DNA of 64,000 nucleotides from Ignavibacteriaceae bacterium (lineage in GTDB: Bacteria > Bacteroidota > Ignavibacteria > Ignavibacteriales > Ignavibacteriaceae), in assembly GCA_008933765.1 (NCBI GenBank), contig WBUK01000001.1:310001-374000 (forward strand), in the 5' to 3' direction. Below, in pieces: positions 62,254 to 64,000 of the stretch; position 1 is the stretch's first letter, and every line of letters starts with the position of its first letter. The notes under the pieces were generated by a model, which worked only from the letters and a program-made list of their open reading frames with translations, did no database searches and was not told where the DNA came from. The position numbers and the translations under genes were made by a program.

Positions 62254-64000
62254 ATTCAACCGAGCAAACCCGTTAGGCAAAATTACACCCTTTTCTTATT
62301 TTTTCTCCTGATTTTGATTACTACTGTCTCACCTCAGGGGTATCTCTGTGTAGTGGGCGGCGGCGGTGAAAATCGTAACGACTGGAGCGACGAACCTTAT
62401 GCCTGGTTTGTGCAAAAAAGTGGAAATGGCAGGATTATCGTCCTTTCTGCAGCGGATGAAACCGACTGGATACCGCAATACCTCGTCTCTCTTGGTGCTT
62501 CTTACGCTTCGAACCTGAAAATAAACTCCGTTGCGCTGGCAAACTCACAGGCTGTTGCCGATTCGATTTCCTCTGCCGATGGTGTTTTTATTAAAGGCGG
62601 CGACCAATACAACTACATAAAATATTGGAAAGGTACACTCACCGAAGCTGCCATTAAAGCCGTTTGGCAGCGCGGTGGTGCTGTCGGCGGCACTTCTGCC
62701 GGCGCTATGGTGCTCAGTAAATTTATTATTTCGGCTAAGTACGGAACTCTTTCACCCGAATCGGGCATCTCTAACCCCTTTCAGCAAACCGCAAATATCG
62801 AGAGCGATTTCCTCGGAATGATGCCTAACACTATTTTTGACACTCATTTTATCGAGCGGGCACGCCAGGGGCGGTTGGTTGCTTTTATGGCGCAACTTTT
62901 CTTAAGCGGAAACAGTGAAGTGGCGGGTGTGGGAATTGACGACAGAACCGCAATCTGTATTTCACCCGATGGAAAAGGGGTTGTGATGGGCAGCGGTGCC
63001 GTTGCTATTTACAAAGCAGATTCGCTTACTACATACCGCAGAGACGGAAATAAATACGAACTTGAAAATCTCTCAGTCCAACAATTGGTTAAAAATTGGG
63101 AATACGATTTCAACTCGGGCACTGTTTCTGTTATTCCTTCATCCGCAAGGGCAATAACTCACCCACTAGCAACGGCGTTCGCAAATTCAGTTTATCTGAC
63201 GGGGGGCAATTATCAGTCGATGGCGCACGCTGGTACCCTCTCAGAAATTGCTACAAAATCATCGGGCGGAAATATTATGATCTTTGCTGCAACAGCGTAT
63301 CTCTCACAGGCGCAGGCAATTAAAGGCGTTTTAGACGGGCACTCAGCAACCTCTGAAATCATCGAATACACCGCTGCTTCTGAAAACGATCAGGCTCTTT
63401 TACAACGAATCAACACAGCTGCGACTTTTATTTTTACGGGGAGCGACATCACCGGGCTTAAACCCCTTCTTACCCCTTCATCAAATGTTGGGAATGCGCT
63501 AAAAACCCGTTTCGGCGAAACAGGGGTAATTTCAGCTTTCATCGGTGAAACCGCAAGATTAGCCTCTGACTTCTTCCCTGATAATCTTTTTAGCGACCAA
63601 TACGCCGCTTATCGGGGAAAAATGACCGTGCAAAAAGGGTTTGGGCTTATTTCCGGTTTCAGCTACGGTCCGCTTACTTACGATAACTCAACATATCACG
63701 AAAACAGGATGAGCGCCCTTATCTGGGCTGCTTTCAAAACGGGGATAAATTACGCTGTTTATAACCATGGAGTTGGCACCACTTCTTTTGAACCTGCTTC
63801 CAAATTGGTTTACTATCGCAATTTCCCCCTCTTTTTATACGATTTTTCGGAAGCAACAATTGCCGACAGTTCAAAATACAGAGCATCAGGTAGCAGCGCT
63901 CCAAGGCAGGCTGCGGCGTTCGATCACTATAGAATTTCCGTTTCCAATAACTACGACAGGGTGTTCAGTTTAATCACTAAGAAATTTGAAGATACGCCGA
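62254..64000 (+). CDS. Secreted cyanophycinase-like peptidase S51 protein, partial (continues past window)
   Basis: The first S51 unit (about 62341-63050) has GGGGENRNDW near its start, GGDQYNYIKYW, the nucleophile motif GGTSAGAMVLS and FDTHFIERARQGRL, all as in cyanophycinases. The S51 frame runs to the window edge without a stop (at least 580 codons). A second, related unit follows, with the nucleophile motif replaced by FIGETARLAS. The start is unusual. From the in-frame stop (TAA at 62239) to the core there is no ATG or GTG before 62353. ATT at 62254 follows a GA-rich site and gives a good signal peptide (QPSKPVRQNYTLFLFFLLILITTVSPQG split over 62254-62340). A TTG at 62314 would lose that signal. 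Confidence 0.8.
   Translation, partial: MQPSKPVRQNYTLFLFFLLILITTVSPQGYLCVVGGGGENRNDWSDEPYAWFVQKSGNGRIIVLSAADETDWIPQYLVSLGASYASNLKINSVALANSQAVADSISSADGVFIKGGDQYNYIKYWKGTLTEAAIKAVWQRGGAVGGTSAGAMVLSKFIISAKYGTLSPESGISNPFQQTANIESDFLGMMPNTIFDTHFIERARQGRLVAFMAQLFLSGNSEVAGVGIDDRTAICISPDGKGVVMGSGAVAIYKADSLTTYRRDGNKYELENLSVQQLVKNWEYDFNSGTVSVIPSSARAITHPLATAFANSVYLTGGNYQSMAHAGTLSEIATKSSGGNIMIFAATAYLSQAQAIKGVLDGHSATSEIIEYTAASENDQALLQRINTAATFIFTGSDITGLKPLLTPSSNVGNALKTRFGETGVISAFIGETARLASDFFPDNLFSDQYAAYRGKMTVQKGFGLISGFSYGPLTYDNSTYHENRMSALIWAAFKTGINYAVYNHGVGTTSFEPASKLVYYRNFPLFLYDFSEATIADSSKYRASGSSAPRQAAAFDHYRISVSNNYDRVFSLITKKFEDTP

Overview
The window is about 40% GC and densely coded. It looks like a chromosome segment of a free-living Gram-negative bacterium of the Bacteroidota/Chlorobiota group, most like an Ignavibacteria-type organism. 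Reasons: a secreted protein ending in a type IX secretion sorting domain with the NYPNPFNPS signature, a complete MoxR-DUF58-BatA-BatB-BatC-BatD-BatE stress operon, a SusB-like GH97 glycosidase, a TonB-dependent receptor under a TPP riboswitch, and many lipoproteins and TPR proteins. This placement is inferred from gene content, not from a marker tree.

Layout. 1-1.5 kb: the 5' part of a glycosyltransferase and a FemAB/GNAT-like acyltransferase. 1.6-5.1 kb: a small glycogen-binding-domain protein, a repeat-rich spacer, an APC permease and a lipoprotein. 5.1-11.6 kb: a thiamine uptake and salvage operon (TPP riboswitch, TonB-dependent receptor, thiamine pyrophosphokinase, sodium:solute symporter, Tat-exported beta-propeller lipoprotein). 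11.7-15.5 kb: a LysM lytic transglycosylase and an acyl-CoA carboxylase carboxyltransferase subunit. 15.6-17.5 kb: an NHL-like secreted protein and two small membrane proteins. 17.8-29.2 kb: one long minus-strand series encoding a DUF92/phytol-kinase-like fusion, a large TPR protein, an outer-membrane barrel, a SPOR protein, ExbB, ExbD and TonB.

30.1-36.3 kb: an AT-rich surface-glycan locus (PMT-like and family 2 glycosyltransferases, an N-acetyl-sugar amidotransferase with a broken glutaminase domain, a UPF0104 flippase-like protein, a frameshifted methyltransferase relic) next to tRNA-Leu(GAG). 37.0-39.8 kb: an ECF sigma factor, its probable anti-sigma factor and two Spy/CpxP-like periplasmic proteins. 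39.9-47.6 kb: a T9SS cargo protein, GH97, a stand-alone B12-binding domain of methylmalonyl-CoA mutase type, HIT, KdsB, GatC and PlsC. 48.5-57.2 kb: the Bat operon. 57.5-62.1 kb: a PduT-like microcompartment shell protein and a PduS-like flavo-Fe-S reductase, then an aldehyde dehydrogenase and an SDR. 62.2-64.0 kb: a secreted cyanophycinase-like S51 protein running off the window.

Two themes cut across the window. First, short direct tandem duplications of unrelated sequence (15 to 73 bp periods) occur again and again, both between genes and inside genes. Second, at least three recognisable genes (16529, 56228, 62254) have no in-frame ATG, and in two of them no GTG or TTG, at the place where the conserved protein should begin. 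The most interesting items are the thiamine operon with its symporter and Tat propeller, the orphan shell protein/PduS pair, the tandem S51 protein whose second unit has lost its nucleophile, the VTE5-VTE6-like fusion, and the two frameshifted genes of the glycan locus.
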